A stretch of 64,000 bases of DNA, from the NCBI RefSeq assembly GCF_031457495.1, contig NZ_JAVDWM010000001.1:62001-126000 (forward strand), given 5' to 3'. The position numbers and the translations under genes were made by a program. The notes beneath the pieces were generated by a model, which was given only the letters and a program-made list of their open reading frames with translations, was not told where the DNA came from and did not search any database. Below are positions 36,093-44,669 of this stretch, piece by piece (the stretch's first letter is position 1; each line of letters opens with the position of its first letter). This stretch comes from Sphingopyxis sp. BE259. Lineage in GTDB: Bacteria; Pseudomonadota; Alphaproteobacteria; Sphingomonadales; Sphingomonadaceae.

Positions 36093-36932
36093 GTGCAAAT
36101 CATCCGTGATATCGCCACGCTGCATCGCGCCATCGCAGCGCTGAAACAGGGCGGCAAAAGCGTCGCCCTGGTGCCGACGATGGGGGCGCTGCACGACGGC
36201 CATCTCTCGCTCGTGCAGATGGGACGGCGCGTTGCCGACCATGTCGTCGTTTCGATCTTCGTCAACCCGACCCAGTTCGGCCCCAACGAGGATTTTGCCG
36301 CCTATCCGCGCGACGAAGCCCGCGACGCCGCGCTGCTGGTCGATGAAGGCGTCAGCCTGCTGTGGGCGCCGGACGTCAGCGTCATGTACCCCGGCGGTCA
36401 CAGCACCCATATCGAGGTCGCCGAGCTGGGCGCCGATTATTGCGGCGCCGCGCGTCCCGGCCATTTCGACGGCGTTGCAACCGTCGTCGCCAAATTGTTC
36501 AATCAGGTCCGCCCCGATATCGCCATTTTCGGGGAAAAGGACTGGCAGCAGCTCGCGATCATCCGCCGCATGGCGCGCGATCTGGATTTTCACCTCGACA
36601 TCCTGGGCGCGCCGATCGCTCGCGATCCCGACGGCCTCGCGCTGTCGTCGCGCAATGCCTATCTGTCGCCCGCGCAGCGCGCCGGTGCAACGGCCTTTCC
36701 CGATGCGCTGAAAGCCGCCGTGATGGCCATCGCACGCGGCGACGATGTCGGCGAAACGCTCGCCCAAGCTGCGGCGGCAATCGTCGCGGGCGGCTTCGAC
36801 AGCGTCGATTATGTCGCGCTCGCCGACGCCGACAGCCTTGAAAGATTGCGCGAATTTCGCACCCCGGCGCGACTGCTCGCCGCGGCGCGAATCGGCAAAA
36901 CGAGGCTGATTGACAATTATCCGGTCGATTGA
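36093..36932 (+). CDS. panC: Pantoate--beta-alanine ligase
   Basis: 279 residues, normal for PanC. Makes pantothenate from pantoate, beta-alanine and ATP. Motifs: PTMGALHDGHLSLV (HxGH nucleotidyl-transferase), FVNPTQFGPNEDF, GEKDWQQLAIIRRM and LALSSRNAYLSP. The GTG at 36093 has GGAGG at 36078-36082 and gives the standard length; an in-frame open frame continues upstream but crosses mipZ. panB is not in the window. Confidence 0.95.
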   Translation: MQIIRDIATLHRAIAALKQGGKSVALVPTMGALHDGHLSLVQMGRRVADHVVVSIFVNPTQFGPNEDFAAYPRDEARDAALLVDEGVSLLWAPDVSVMYPGGHSTHIEVAELGADYCGAARPGHFDGVATVVAKLFNQVRPDIAIFGEKDWQQLAIIRRMARDLDFHLDILGAPIARDPDGLALSSRNAYLSPAQRAGATAFPDALKAAVMAIARGDDVGETLAQAAAAIVAGGFDSVDYVALADADSLERLREFRTPARLLAAARIGKTRLIDNYPVD

Positions 36933-36997
36933 CGCCGACCGGAAACGGCTGAATTCCGCCATTTCGGCGTGCTATCCACAAGAAATCGCCGGGTGCG

Positions 36998-37012
36998 TTA
37001 ACGCTTTGTTGA
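36998..37012 (+). promoter_or_regulatory. CtrA-box-like sequence
   Basis: TTAA, seven bases, TTGA: one mismatch to the CtrA consensus TTAA-N7-TTAA, 61 bp upstream of the SEL1-like gene start. A by-eye match, weak alone. Confidence 0.3.
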
Positions 37013-37072
37013 CCATAAGCCGCAAGATTGAGCCCCGAAGCCTCCTGTGGGGGGAGGCGACAGGGGGTTTTT

Positions 37073-37387
37073 ATGGCCAACAGTCTGAAGTCCGCGCAGT
37101 ATCTGATCGAAAGCCGCTTGCTCGATGCGGCCCGCGGCGACGCCAATGCTTATTTCGATCTGGGGATCGCATTTTCGACCGGCACCGGCGGGGTTGATGT
37201 CGACCTGATCCAGGCGCATAAATGGTTCAACCTTGCGGCGCTCGGCGGCAACAAGGAAGGCCAGCAATGCCGCGCCGACCTGTCCGACGAAATGAGCCGC
37301 GACGAAATCGCCGAAGCGCAGCGCCAGGCACGCGCCTGGCTCGACGAAACCGCACGCCGTCCGGCGGCACGGCGGTTTGCGGCTTAA
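37073..37387 (+). CDS. SEL1-like repeat protein, small
   Basis: 104 residues. One TPR/SEL1-type repeat is clear: GDANAYFDLGIAFSTGTGGVDVDLIQAHKWFNLAALGG, followed by a basic, Arg-rich tail. Small single-repeat SEL1 proteins are usually interaction modules; partner unknown. ATG at 37073 follows an unusual G-run (GGGGGAGGCGACAGGGGG) that likely serves as a ribosome site. An earlier in-frame start at 37028 is possible. A CtrA-like site precedes it. Confidence 0.75.
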   Translation: MANSLKSAQYLIESRLLDAARGDANAYFDLGIAFSTGTGGVDVDLIQAHKWFNLAALGGNKEGQQCRADLSDEMSRDEIAEAQRQARAWLDETARRPAARRFAA

Positions 37388-37407
37388 GCCTTCACGATAT
37401 TATTCTC

Positions 37408-37477
37408 GTCATGCCGGACTTGATCCGGCATCCAGTCTGGCCACGACGCATAGACCCCGGATCAAGTCCGGGGTGAC
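37408..37477. repeat. Intergenic inverted repeat, family D copy 2
   Basis: GTCATGCCGGACTTGATCCG pairs with CGGATCAAGTCCGGGGTGAC, inside the 105-bp gap between convergent SEL1-like and GNAT genes. Related to 31094-31165. Confidence 0.8.
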
Positions 37478-37492
37478 GAAAGTGGCGAACGA

Positions 37493-38641
37493 CTAGTCGG
37501 CCCGCCGGAAGGGCATGTGCCCTTCAAGCCATTCCATCTCGACTTCTTCGGCGCGGCGTTCCTGGTCCAGAAAATCGGCCACCGCGCGGCGGAAGCCGGG
37601 ATCGGCGATGAAATGCGCCGACCAGGTGGCGACTGGGCCATAGCCCCGCGCCAGTTTGTGGCCGCCCTGTGCGCCCGCTTCTACCCGCGTCAGCCCGCGC
37701 GCGATCGCGATGTCGATCGCGCGGTAATAGCACAGCTCGAAATGCAGATAGGGAATGTCGGTCAGGCACCCCCAATAGCGTCCGTAGAGCGTATCAGCGC
37801 CAAGGAAATGCAACGCCCCCGCCACCGGCCGCTCGCCGTCATACGCCAGCAGCAGGATGATCTGCTCCGCCATTCGGTCGCCGATCAGGTCGAACGCCGC
37901 ACGGGTGAGATACGGCTGCCCCCATTTGCGCGCGCCGGTGTCCTGATAGAAGAGCCACATCGCGTCCCAATGCTCGGGACGGATCGCATCGCCGGTCAAT
38001 TCCTCGATCCGCAGACCTTGAACAGCGCGGGCCCGCTCCTTGCGAAGCTGCTTGCGCTTGGCGGACGTCAACGTGGCAAGGAAATCGTCGAAGCTGGTGT
38101 AACCCGCATTGGCGAAATGAAACTGGATGTCGCGGCGCACCAGCCACCCCGCGCCTTCGAACAGCGGCATCTGTTCGGGTGCGACAAAGGTGGCATGGGC
38201 GGACGACAGACCGTTCTGGCGGATCACCGCTTCCGCCGCACGGATCAGCAGCCGCGCATCGTCGATGTCCCGCGCCAGCAGCCGCGGCCCCGGCACCGGG
38301 GTGAAGGGCGCCGCGATCTGGAGCTTGGGATAATAGTCGCCGCCCGCGCGCGTCCAGGCGTCGGCCCACCCCTGGTCGAACACATATTCGCCCTGACTGT
38401 GCGATTTCAGATAGGCGGGCGCGGCGGCAACCAGCCCGCCCGCTTCATCCTCGACCAGCAGCGGCGCCGCCTGCCACCCGGTGCCCGGCCCGACGCTGCC
38501 CGATTCCTCCAGCAGCGACAGGAAAGCATGGCCGACAAACGGATTGCTGCCACCCGTCAGCGCGTCCCACGCTGCGGGATCGAGCGCAGCGACACCGGTG
38601 CCGAGCGAAATCGTGCGGGCAAGCGGGTCGGCTTCAGCCAT
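37493..38641 (-). CDS. GNAT/FemAB-like acyltransferase (DUF482)
   Basis: 382 residues. Belongs to the COG3146/DUF482 proteins, a tandem GNAT-fold family related to FemAB. Recognised from NPFVGHAFLSLLEESGSVGPGTGW, the SAKRKQLRKERARA segment and the C-terminal FELCYYRAIDIAIARGLTRVEAGAQGGHK block. Substrate unknown. ATG at 38641. Confidence 0.82.
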   Translation of the reverse strand: MAEADPLARTISLGTGVAALDPAAWDALTGGSNPFVGHAFLSLLEESGSVGPGTGWQAAPLLVEDEAGGLVAAAPAYLKSHSQGEYVFDQGWADAWTRAGGDYYPKLQIAAPFTPVPGPRLLARDIDDARLLIRAAEAVIRQNGLSSAHATFVAPEQMPLFEGAGWLVRRDIQFHFANAGYTSFDDFLATLTSAKRKQLRKERARAVQGLRIEELTGDAIRPEHWDAMWLFYQDTGARKWGQPYLTRAAFDLIGDRMAEQIILLLAYDGERPVAGALHFLGADTLYGRYWGCLTDIPYLHFELCYYRAIDIAIARGLTRVEAGAQGGHKLARGYGPVATWSAHFIADPGFRRAVADFLDQERRAEEVEMEWLEGHMPFRRAD

Positions 38642-38661
38642 CTATATGCATCCTTCGCTTG

Positions 38662-38778
38662 CCGTTCGTCCTGAGGAGGGACTGAGCCCGGCGAAGGCCC
38701 GTCTCGAAGGACCATGCACCGCGCCAAGTCCTTCGAGACGCCATTTCGACAAGCTCAATGGCTCCTCAGGACGAACGG
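38662..38778. repeat. Intergenic palindromic repeat, family B copy 4
   Basis: Begins CCGTTCGTCCTGAGGAG and ends CTCCTCAGGACGAACGG, a perfect complement; GTCTCGAAGGAC and GTCCTTCGAGAC pair inside, as in copy 1. It lies between RidA and GNAT, both on the minus strand. Confidence 0.85.
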
Positions 38779-38812
38779 GGAAGGTGCTGACCAACGGCTC
38801 GTCAAGGCTCGC

Positions 38813-39277
38813 TTATGCCGACTTCACCGCGACGATCGCGTCAGCCTCGACCGCGGCGCCGAGCGGCAGTACCGCGACGCCGACCGCGGCGCGCGCATGG
38901 CGGCCCGCGTCACCGAACAGCGTCTCGAACAATTCCGATGCGCCATTGGCCACCTTCGCCTGATCGGTGAAGCTGGGGGCGCTGTTGACGAACACCCCGA
39001 GCTTGACGACGCGCTCAATGCGCGACCAGTCGCCGCCGAGCGCCTGGCCGATCTGCGCGACGAGCATAAGCGCGACGCGCTGCGCCGCGTCCTGGCCGCC
39101 CGCGACGTCCATGTCGTCGCCCAGCCGTCCGGTCACGACCTGTCCGTCGCGGAAGGGCAGCTGGCCGCTGACGTACAGCATCCCACCCTGTTCGACGACG
39201 GGGACATAGGCGGCGACCGGCGCGGCCGCCTTGGGCAGTTCAAGACCGAGTTCGGCGAGTTTGGCGGTGATGTCCAT
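38813..39277 (-). CDS. RidA family protein
   Basis: 154 residues. YjgF/RidA fold, the longer YjgH-like branch. Marks: MLYVSGQLPFRDG, the Arg in ARAAVGVAVLPLGAAVE that binds carboxylates in imine deaminases, and the final VEADAIVAV. Probably destroys reactive enamine/imine intermediates, but activity in this branch is not certain. Closely follows the HAD gene (9 bp) in a minus-strand operon with DUF3572. Confidence 0.85.
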   Translation of the reverse strand: MDITAKLAELGLELPKAAAPVAAYVPVVEQGGMLYVSGQLPFRDGQVVTGRLGDDMDVAGGQDAAQRVALMLVAQIGQALGGDWSRIERVVKLGVFVNSAPSFTDQAKVANGASELFETLFGDAGRHARAAVGVAVLPLGAAVEADAIVAVKSA

Positions 39278-39286
39278 GATATGTCC

Positions 39287-39931
39287 TTACGATGCCGTCT
39301 GGGGGGCGGGGGCGGGAATGTTTTCGGCGAGACGCGCGAGGATCCAGTCCTGCGCCGCGGTCCAGTCGTCGATGCGGGCATGGGCATGTTTCGACGCCGC
39401 GATCTTGTCCGCGATCGCAGGCTCGCCGACCAGATGCAACCGCCACACGTCGGGCGCTTCCTGCGCCACGGAATGATGATGCCCCGCCAGATCGTCGATG
39501 AACACCGCGACCGGCGGCCGATATTGTTCGATCAGGCGGCGCACCGGTTCGCCCTTGCCGCCGCGGCTGCCGATCACCGGGGCGTGGAAATCATGGAGCG
39601 CCAGCTGGTCGATTCGCGCCTGCTGATGGTCGGGGCCGACGTTGGTCAGCACGACGATGTCGGCCTGTTCGGCGATCGCCGCCATGGCGGCGAGCGCGCC
39701 GGGGATCGGATATTGCCGGGTCATCTCGGTGCGGAAAAAACTGTCGAGCAGCGGCCAGACCTCGGCCGCCTCCAGCGGTGTCCCGCATTCCTTGCGCTTG
39801 AGCGCCCCGGCAAAGCTCGCGTCCTCGATGCGGAACAAGACGCCATGTTCGGCGTCGACCCATTCAGCGAAGGGGACGACCATGTGCATCAGCACTTCGT
39901 CGCAATCGGTGATGACGAGCGGGCGGCTCAT
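39287..39931 (-). CDS. HAD family hydrolase
   Basis: 214 residues. The first motif is VITDCDEVLMHMVV: nucleophile Asp9 and acid/base Asp11 (DxD). Motif II is VVLTNVGPDHQQ, motif IV is VAVFIDDLAGHHHSV. Substrate unknown. ATG at 39931 was chosen because the fold starts there and it overlaps the DUF3572 stop by 4 bp, whereas the ATG at 40012 would add an Arg/Gly-rich tail inside the neighbour. Middle gene of DUF3572-HAD-RidA. Confidence 0.87.
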   Translation of the reverse strand: MSRPLVITDCDEVLMHMVVPFAEWVDAEHGVLFRIEDASFAGALKRKECGTPLEAAEVWPLLDSFFRTEMTRQYPIPGALAAMAAIAEQADIVVLTNVGPDHQQARIDQLALHDFHAPVIGSRGGKGEPVRRLIEQYRPPVAVFIDDLAGHHHSVAQEAPDVWRLHLVGEPAIADKIAASKHAHARIDDWTAAQDWILARLAENIPAPAPQTAS

Positions 39932-40200
39932 GCCTCGATCCTCTCGTCGCCCGCCAGCCGAAGCGCGGCGGCCACCAACGCCTCCGGCCGCACCGCCAGA
40001 GCTTCGGCGCAAGTCACCAGGTCGGGCTCATGCGCCGCGAGGAACGACAGGATCGCGGCGAGGGTCGCGGGATCACCGAGCGACCCGCGCAGCGTATCGG
40101 GACCAAGCCCGGTCATCGCCAGCAGCCGTTCGGCGCGCGGTTCGTCGCTCAATATCCAGCCGAGCGCGTGAAGCGCCAAAGCTGCGTCGTCGTCGTGCAA
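39928..40200 (-). CDS. DUF3572 domain protein
   Basis: 90 residues, an all-helical small protein family of alphaproteobacteria with no known function. Core: ALALHALGWILSDEPRAERLLAMTGLGPDTLRGSLGDP. Start TTG 40200 has GAAGGG 9 bases upstream; TTG 40227 is an in-frame alternative. First gene of a three-gene minus-strand set; the family often sits beside divK, which is divergent here (90 bp away). Confidence 0.8.
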   Translation of the reverse strand: MHDDDAALALHALGWILSDEPRAERLLAMTGLGPDTLRGSLGDPATLAAILSFLAAHEPDLVTCAEALAVRPEALVAAALRLAGDERIEA

Positions 40201-40289
40201 GGCATTTTTCCCTTCAACGGGAGGCAATTGTGTCGCGCCGCCGATTCGCCTAAACGGGCCGCGAACGCAAGGTGGGGAAGCGAAGTATC

Positions 40290-40652
40290 ATGGGCAAGAC
40301 CATATTGGTCGTCGAGGATAATGAGCTGAACCTGCGCCTGTTCTGTGACCTGCTCAACGCCCATGGCTACACCGCCCACCCGGTCCGCGACGGCCGCGAT
40401 GCGGTGGCGAAGGCGCGCGAAGTGACGCCCGACCTGATCATCATGGACATCCAGCTGCCGCATGTCAGCGGGCTTGAACTGATCGGCCAGATGAAGGCGG
40501 ATTTGACCTTGCGCAGCGTTCCGATCATGGCGGTCACCGCCTATGCGGGAAAAGGCGACGAGGAACAGATCCGCGCCGCGGGCGCCGAAGCCTATGTGTC
40601 GAAACCGATTTCGGTGATCAAGTTCATCGAAAGTGTCGGGGTGTTTGCCTGA
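40290..40652 (+). CDS. divK: Single-domain response regulator DivK
   Basis: 120 residues, receiver domain only. Acid pocket Glu10/Asp11 region (VVEDNELN), phosphorylated Asp53 in LIIMDIQLP and the Lys in YVSKPISV. The VVEDNELNLRLFCDLL start and GYTAHP segment are typical of DivK, which relays phosphate in the DivJ/PleC cell-cycle circuit that controls CtrA. ATG at 40290 follows GTGGGGAAG; an in-frame ATG at 40272 is weaker. pleD, often next, is absent; a convergent usher-like gene follows instead. Confidence 0.9.
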   Translation: MGKTILVVEDNELNLRLFCDLLNAHGYTAHPVRDGRDAVAKAREVTPDLIIMDIQLPHVSGLELIGQMKADLTLRSVPIMAVTAYAGKGDEEQIRAAGAEAYVSKPISVIKFIESVGVFA

Positions 40653-40687
40653 CCCGAGTGAGCGACCGGTTTCGACCGGTTGCTGCC

Positions 40688-40771
40688 GTCCCCGCGTAGG
40701 CGGAGGCCGATGTCGGTTTACGCAGCGACTCCGGGTAAGGCCGTTGGCGGCCCCCGCCTGCACGGGGCTAC
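40688..40771. repeat. Intergenic inverted repeat, family A copy 2
   Basis: Left arm GTCCCCGCGTAGGCGGAGGCC and right arm GGCCCCCGCCTGCACGGGGC with a central TGTCGGTTTACGCAGC close to copy 1 (TGTCGGTTTGCGCAGC). It is between the convergent divK and usher-like genes, as copy 1 is between convergent genes. Confidence 0.75.
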
Positions 40772-40817
40772 GATAGCGCGCAATGTTCGCTTCCGCCCGA
40801 AAGCGGGCAATCGGTTC

Positions 40818-43595
40818 CTAATGTCCCCCACCCCCCGCGCCCGGCGGCCCGCGCCCGCCGTTGCCCTCGCCCATCACGGCCGTATCCTCCTGCGCCGCGA
40901 CATCACGGCGGAGCGGCTTCACCGCCAGCGCTCCAAGCCGCACCCGCGGCGTCGCCTTGCCGGGCATCGCCGCCATCGCGAAATTGCTATCGAGCCGCAA
41001 CGCCGCCGCCGACGCCTGCCCCAGCCGCACCGTATAACGTCCGTAAGCGACGCTTTCGAAAAGGAAATATCCGTCGAACTCGGTCAGCGTCGTCGCGCGC
41101 ACCCGCCCTTCGGCGTCGACCAGCTCGAGGCTCAGCCCCTCGATCGGGTTGCCGCCGTCGCGCCGCACGACCCCCTCAATCTCGCCCGCTGCCGCCATCG
41201 GCAGCGACACCCGCGTCGCGACGCCGGGACGCGGCGACACCACGACGCCCGGCAGCGCGGGCTGGACATAGGGATCAGGCAGGCTGCCGGCATCGATGCC
41301 GATCAACACCGGACGGAACGGCTCCAGCCCGTCGATCGTTGCCTGCCCCTGCTGATCGGTCGCCGCGTCGATAAAGCCGTGGCCCGCGGTCAGCGGCACC
41401 CCCGCCAGCGGTGCCTCGCCAGGCTGACGAATGCCGTCGCCATTATCGTCCATCCATATGTCGGCGATCACCTGACCGCGGCTCGCCAGCTTTTCGCTCG
41501 ACACCCGCCAGCCGCCATTCGGCTTCGGACCAAAGCTGAACGCGAGCGACAGCGACGCCGCGAGCGAGCCGTCGCTCGCCACTTCGCCAAAAGCGCTCAG
41601 CTGTAACCGATTGAAACGGCGGGTATATCCAGCGCCAACCCGCGCCCGGTCGAACCCGCGATCATAGCCGAGTTCGGCGCGCCATTCGGCATCGCCCTTC
41701 CCGGCCCATTCGCCGATCAGCGCCACGCGCGTGTCGCTGCTGTCGCCCGACAGCGCAAAACGCGCCTCTCCGCGGACGCGAACACGCCCGATCCGGGCAT
41801 TGGCGAGCAGGCTGGCGGTCAGATTGTCGGGCGGATCGGGGCCGATCGGCACCTTGGTCCGGCTCCAGTCGAGCTGGCCGGTAAAGGTCAGCGCGCGAAA
41901 ACTCGCCGATGCGCGCGCGCTGGCTTCCAGACTGGCGATCCCCGACCGCCGGTCGATCTGGCGGACGTCGAAATGCAGCGGCAGCACGGTGCGCCCCAGC
42001 TTGACCGCCTGATCGACCGAAATCGAATAGAGGCCGTTGATATTGCCGAGAAAACGGTCGGAGACAAAGCCGTTCCAGCCGCGCATCGCATCGGCGCGGA
42101 CATAGGTTTCGCCGAACGCCGCCAGCCAGCTGGCGCGAACCGCGCCGCCGCGATCGTCGGCATAGCTGCCGCCGACCTCGAGTAGCGTCGGCCCGAGCGA
42201 GCGGCGCAGCGCGACCTCGGCATAATTGCGCCGAACGTCTTCAATCATCAGGCTGTGTGCATAAGCCGCGATCGACGTGCGCGCATCGAGCCCGCGCTCG
42301 GCCCCCAACGTCCCGCGCCAGCCGCGACGGAACGGCCCGCGCCGCCGCCCGCCAAATTCGATCAGGTCGGCGTCCTCCTGCGCGAATCCCGCCCAATACC
42401 AAGTCTGCTGCGGCGGGATCGAGTCCATCCCAACCTGCACCTGCTTGATTTCGCGCCGGATTTGCCCCTGCGGCCCGTAAAGGACGATTTCGAAGCGGTT
42501 CGATCCATATTGCAGCGGCACGTCGAGAAATTCGTAACGGCCATCGCCATTGGGGCTGGTGAACGCCAGCAATTGCCCGTTGCGATAGAGTTCGGCGTCC
42601 CAGCCCGCGGGCAAATCGCCGCGAAAATCGGTCTTGTCGAAGCTGTCGGGGCGCTCGACCGGGCGATTGGTCACCACCGCGCCGCGCCCCGGCGCCGACG
42701 ATGCGACGAGTCCGGTCGACAGCAGGCTGACATCGCCCGCCGCATAATGCGTCGCTTTCAACGGGCCGAGCAGCCGCCCCTCGGGATCGGTGCGATACAG
42801 TCGCATCCGCAGACTATCGGGTACCCCCTTGTTGTCCGACGACAAGCGCGCGTCGAAACTCTGCCCTATCACCTCGCCCGCGGCGAAAATCTCGTACCGT
42901 CCCTGAACATAAGAGCCCGCGCGCTTGTCAGACACAAATCCTGCCGACGCGACGACATCGACCGAGGGGGTCGCCCACGTCTGATACGGGCGCGACGCCT
43001 GCGGCAGGCTGGCGAGGTCGAATTGCGCCGCTGGCCGAATCCCGGCGGCGCGGGCGCGCCGTTCGGCGGCGAGCTGGAACGGCAGTTTGTCCTTGGTGTC
43101 GATCCGCAGCACCGCGTTCGACAGATCGGCGGCGATCGGCACCCCCAACCAGCTGTTGAGACTGTCCAGATCGACGCACCAGCCCGCGGGCGTATCGCGA
43201 ATCATCGTCGCGGACAGCCGGAAACTCTGGCTCCCCGCGCGCACCTCGCCCGCATCGCGGTCGATCGTCAGGCTGCGCCGCTCGTCGAACACCCAGCCGG
43301 TTGCGCGGCGCAACTTCTTGTCGACGCGCACCGCCAGGTCGAGCGCGAGCACGATGTCGGCGAGGTCGACGCACACCCCCTGCGGCGTCTGATAGCCGCG
43401 CACCCCGTCGCCGAGCCGATACTGCCCCGACCGCAAGTCGAACAGCCAGCTGTCATCCTCGTTCGGCGCCCAGCCATCGTTGGCGAGCGACACGGGCTGG
43501 CTGTCAACGGCCTGAGCGCCGGTCGGGACAAGCCCGGCCAGCGCCAGCCCGGCGAGAATCGCCGGTTTCCATCGAGCAAGCACCGCGCCGATCAC
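40818..43595 (-). CDS. Usher-like outer-membrane protein of a DUF4402 chaperone-usher-type locus
   Basis: 925 residues. Signal peptide (about 1-29). An N-terminal region (30-250) includes VCVDLADIVLALDLAV and paired Cys segments, then GWDAELYRNGQLLAFTSPNG with RYEFLDVPLQYGSNRFEIVLYGPQG, very like the region in fimbrial ushers just before the barrel. A long beta-rich span (about 390-720, many alternating R-Y/T patterns) is a likely barrel, and GQVIADIWMDDNGDGIRQPG plus EIEGVVRRDGG are SdrD B-like or carboxypeptidase-regulatory modules. The Gly-rich end may be disordered. Third gene of the DUF4402 locus; ATG at 43595. Usher identity is inferred from architecture and neighbours. Confidence 0.7.
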   Translation of the reverse strand: MIGAVLARWKPAILAGLALAGLVPTGAQAVDSQPVSLANDGWAPNEDDSWLFDLRSGQYRLGDGVRGYQTPQGVCVDLADIVLALDLAVRVDKKLRRATGWVFDERRSLTIDRDAGEVRAGSQSFRLSATMIRDTPAGWCVDLDSLNSWLGVPIAADLSNAVLRIDTKDKLPFQLAAERRARAAGIRPAAQFDLASLPQASRPYQTWATPSVDVVASAGFVSDKRAGSYVQGRYEIFAAGEVIGQSFDARLSSDNKGVPDSLRMRLYRTDPEGRLLGPLKATHYAAGDVSLLSTGLVASSAPGRGAVVTNRPVERPDSFDKTDFRGDLPAGWDAELYRNGQLLAFTSPNGDGRYEFLDVPLQYGSNRFEIVLYGPQGQIRREIKQVQVGMDSIPPQQTWYWAGFAQEDADLIEFGGRRRGPFRRGWRGTLGAERGLDARTSIAAYAHSLMIEDVRRNYAEVALRRSLGPTLLEVGGSYADDRGGAVRASWLAAFGETYVRADAMRGWNGFVSDRFLGNINGLYSISVDQAVKLGRTVLPLHFDVRQIDRRSGIASLEASARASASFRALTFTGQLDWSRTKVPIGPDPPDNLTASLLANARIGRVRVRGEARFALSGDSSDTRVALIGEWAGKGDAEWRAELGYDRGFDRARVGAGYTRRFNRLQLSAFGEVASDGSLAASLSLAFSFGPKPNGGWRVSSEKLASRGQVIADIWMDDNGDGIRQPGEAPLAGVPLTAGHGFIDAATDQQGQATIDGLEPFRPVLIGIDAGSLPDPYVQPALPGVVVSPRPGVATRVSLPMAAAGEIEGVVRRDGGNPIEGLSLELVDAEGRVRATTLTEFDGYFLFESVAYGRYTVRLGQASAAALRLDSNFAMAAMPGKATPRVRLGALAVKPLRRDVAAQEDTAVMGEGNGGRGPPGAGGGGH

Positions 43596-43625
43596 GGTCC
43601 TGGCTTTCGCCCCATCCTTACTCGA

Positions 43626-44453
43626 TCATTTCACCACCCGATCGGCTTCGTCGATCGTGCCACCGCCGATTTCGCGATCCTCGGAATAGCGGATATGCAC
43701 CGGTCCCTTGAGCTTGGCCGCAAGTTCGGGCGGCACGCGCAGCGACACTTCGCGCGCGGCAACCTCGGGATATACCGCGATGCCGCGGGCAACGAGCAGC
43801 GGCTCGGGCGCGCCCGGCCGCGTCACTTCGATGTCGCCATAGACCGAACGATTGCCGCTGCGCGTCAGGCCAAAATTGAACGCCGGGCCGTCGGGCGTTT
43901 CGGCGACCCATGCGTCGCCGATCACCGCTTCGGCGCCGAGATCGCCGACGCGAACGATCACCGGGATGGTGATGCCGTAAATCGGGGTCAGCGCAATCGA
44001 AACACCGCTGGCTGGCTTTGCCGTTTCGGCAGGCGCCGCGGCCACAGCATCGGGCACGGCGCGGAACAGCATATGCGCGCGATATTCGCCCGCCGGGGTG
44101 CCTTCGGGAATCCGCACGCCGACGCGGATGACCTGTGGCTGATTGGGCGGCAGGGTGACGCGGCGCGGGCTGAACGCGATCATGTCGAGCGCCGCACGCT
44201 CGGCGGGGCTCATATTTTCCTCGGCGATCTCGTCGAGCCCGCCCGCCGCGGTCATCCGCTTGATCTCGAGGCTGATGCGATAGGTTGCCGGCTCGGCACC
44301 GATATTGTTGAGCACCACTTCGGTGCCGCGCGATCCGTCGAGCACCACCCGGGTTGGCGCGACGAGCAGGTCGCCCGCCGCCTGGACCGGCAGCGCGGCG
44401 CCGCCGAACGCAAGCGCGAAAAACAGGCCGAAGCCTTTGAAAAATCTAGGCAT
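43626..44453 (-). CDS. PapD-like periplasmic chaperone of the DUF4402 locus
   Basis: 275 residues. Signal peptide (FKGFGLFFALAFGGAALPVQA, cut near residue 27). The remainder looks like the fimbrial chaperone fold: DLLVAPTRVVLDGSRGTEVVLNNIG, RVTLPPNQPQVIRVGVRIPEG (G1-strand-like), GEYRAHMLFRAVPD and a domain-two region. ATG at 44453 directly precedes the signal peptide; frames further upstream run over the terminator. The usher-like gene starts 30 bp downstream, the DUF4402 subunit gene lies 216 bp upstream. Confidence 0.75.
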   Translation of the reverse strand: MPRFFKGFGLFFALAFGGAALPVQAAGDLLVAPTRVVLDGSRGTEVVLNNIGAEPATYRISLEIKRMTAAGGLDEIAEENMSPAERAALDMIAFSPRRVTLPPNQPQVIRVGVRIPEGTPAGEYRAHMLFRAVPDAVAAAPAETAKPASGVSIALTPIYGITIPVIVRVGDLGAEAVIGDAWVAETPDGPAFNFGLTRSGNRSVYGDIEVTRPGAPEPLLVARGIAVYPEVAAREVSLRVPPELAAKLKGPVHIRYSEDREIGGGTIDEADRVVK

Positions 44454-44578
44454 GGATACGATCCCCACAATCGTTGGTCCGGAATGGCCCACACCATTCC
44501 GCTGGTCGCATCCTGCCTGCGCCAACATGGTTGATATTTCGCTAACCATGGGGCGCTTATCGTGCCGAAACGGCACGT

Positions 44579-44614
44579 AAAAAGGGGTCGCCAGCTTGTC
44601 GCTGGCGACCCCTT
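44579..44614 (-). terminator. Strong intrinsic terminator between the DUF4402 subunit and the chaperone gene
   Basis: On the minus strand AAGGGGTCGCCAGC pairs perfectly over 14 bases with GCTGGCGACCCCTT (loop GACAA) and ends in TTTTT. It would let the subunit mRNA accumulate while only read-through reaches the chaperone and usher. A second small hairpin CGTGCCG/CGGCACG lies at 44561-44577. Confidence 0.8.
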
Positions 44615-44669
44615 GATGTGATCGGCGAGCCGGAACCCGCCGGTCCCCCACCCTTATCGGCCTTTGGCC

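Noticed and set aside
42255..44534. A 759-codon open frame on the plus strand, opposite the usher-like and chaperone genes.
   Set aside because: No signal peptide, motif or ribosome site and an Arg/His-rich composition; the minus-strand genes have signal peptides and operon logic.
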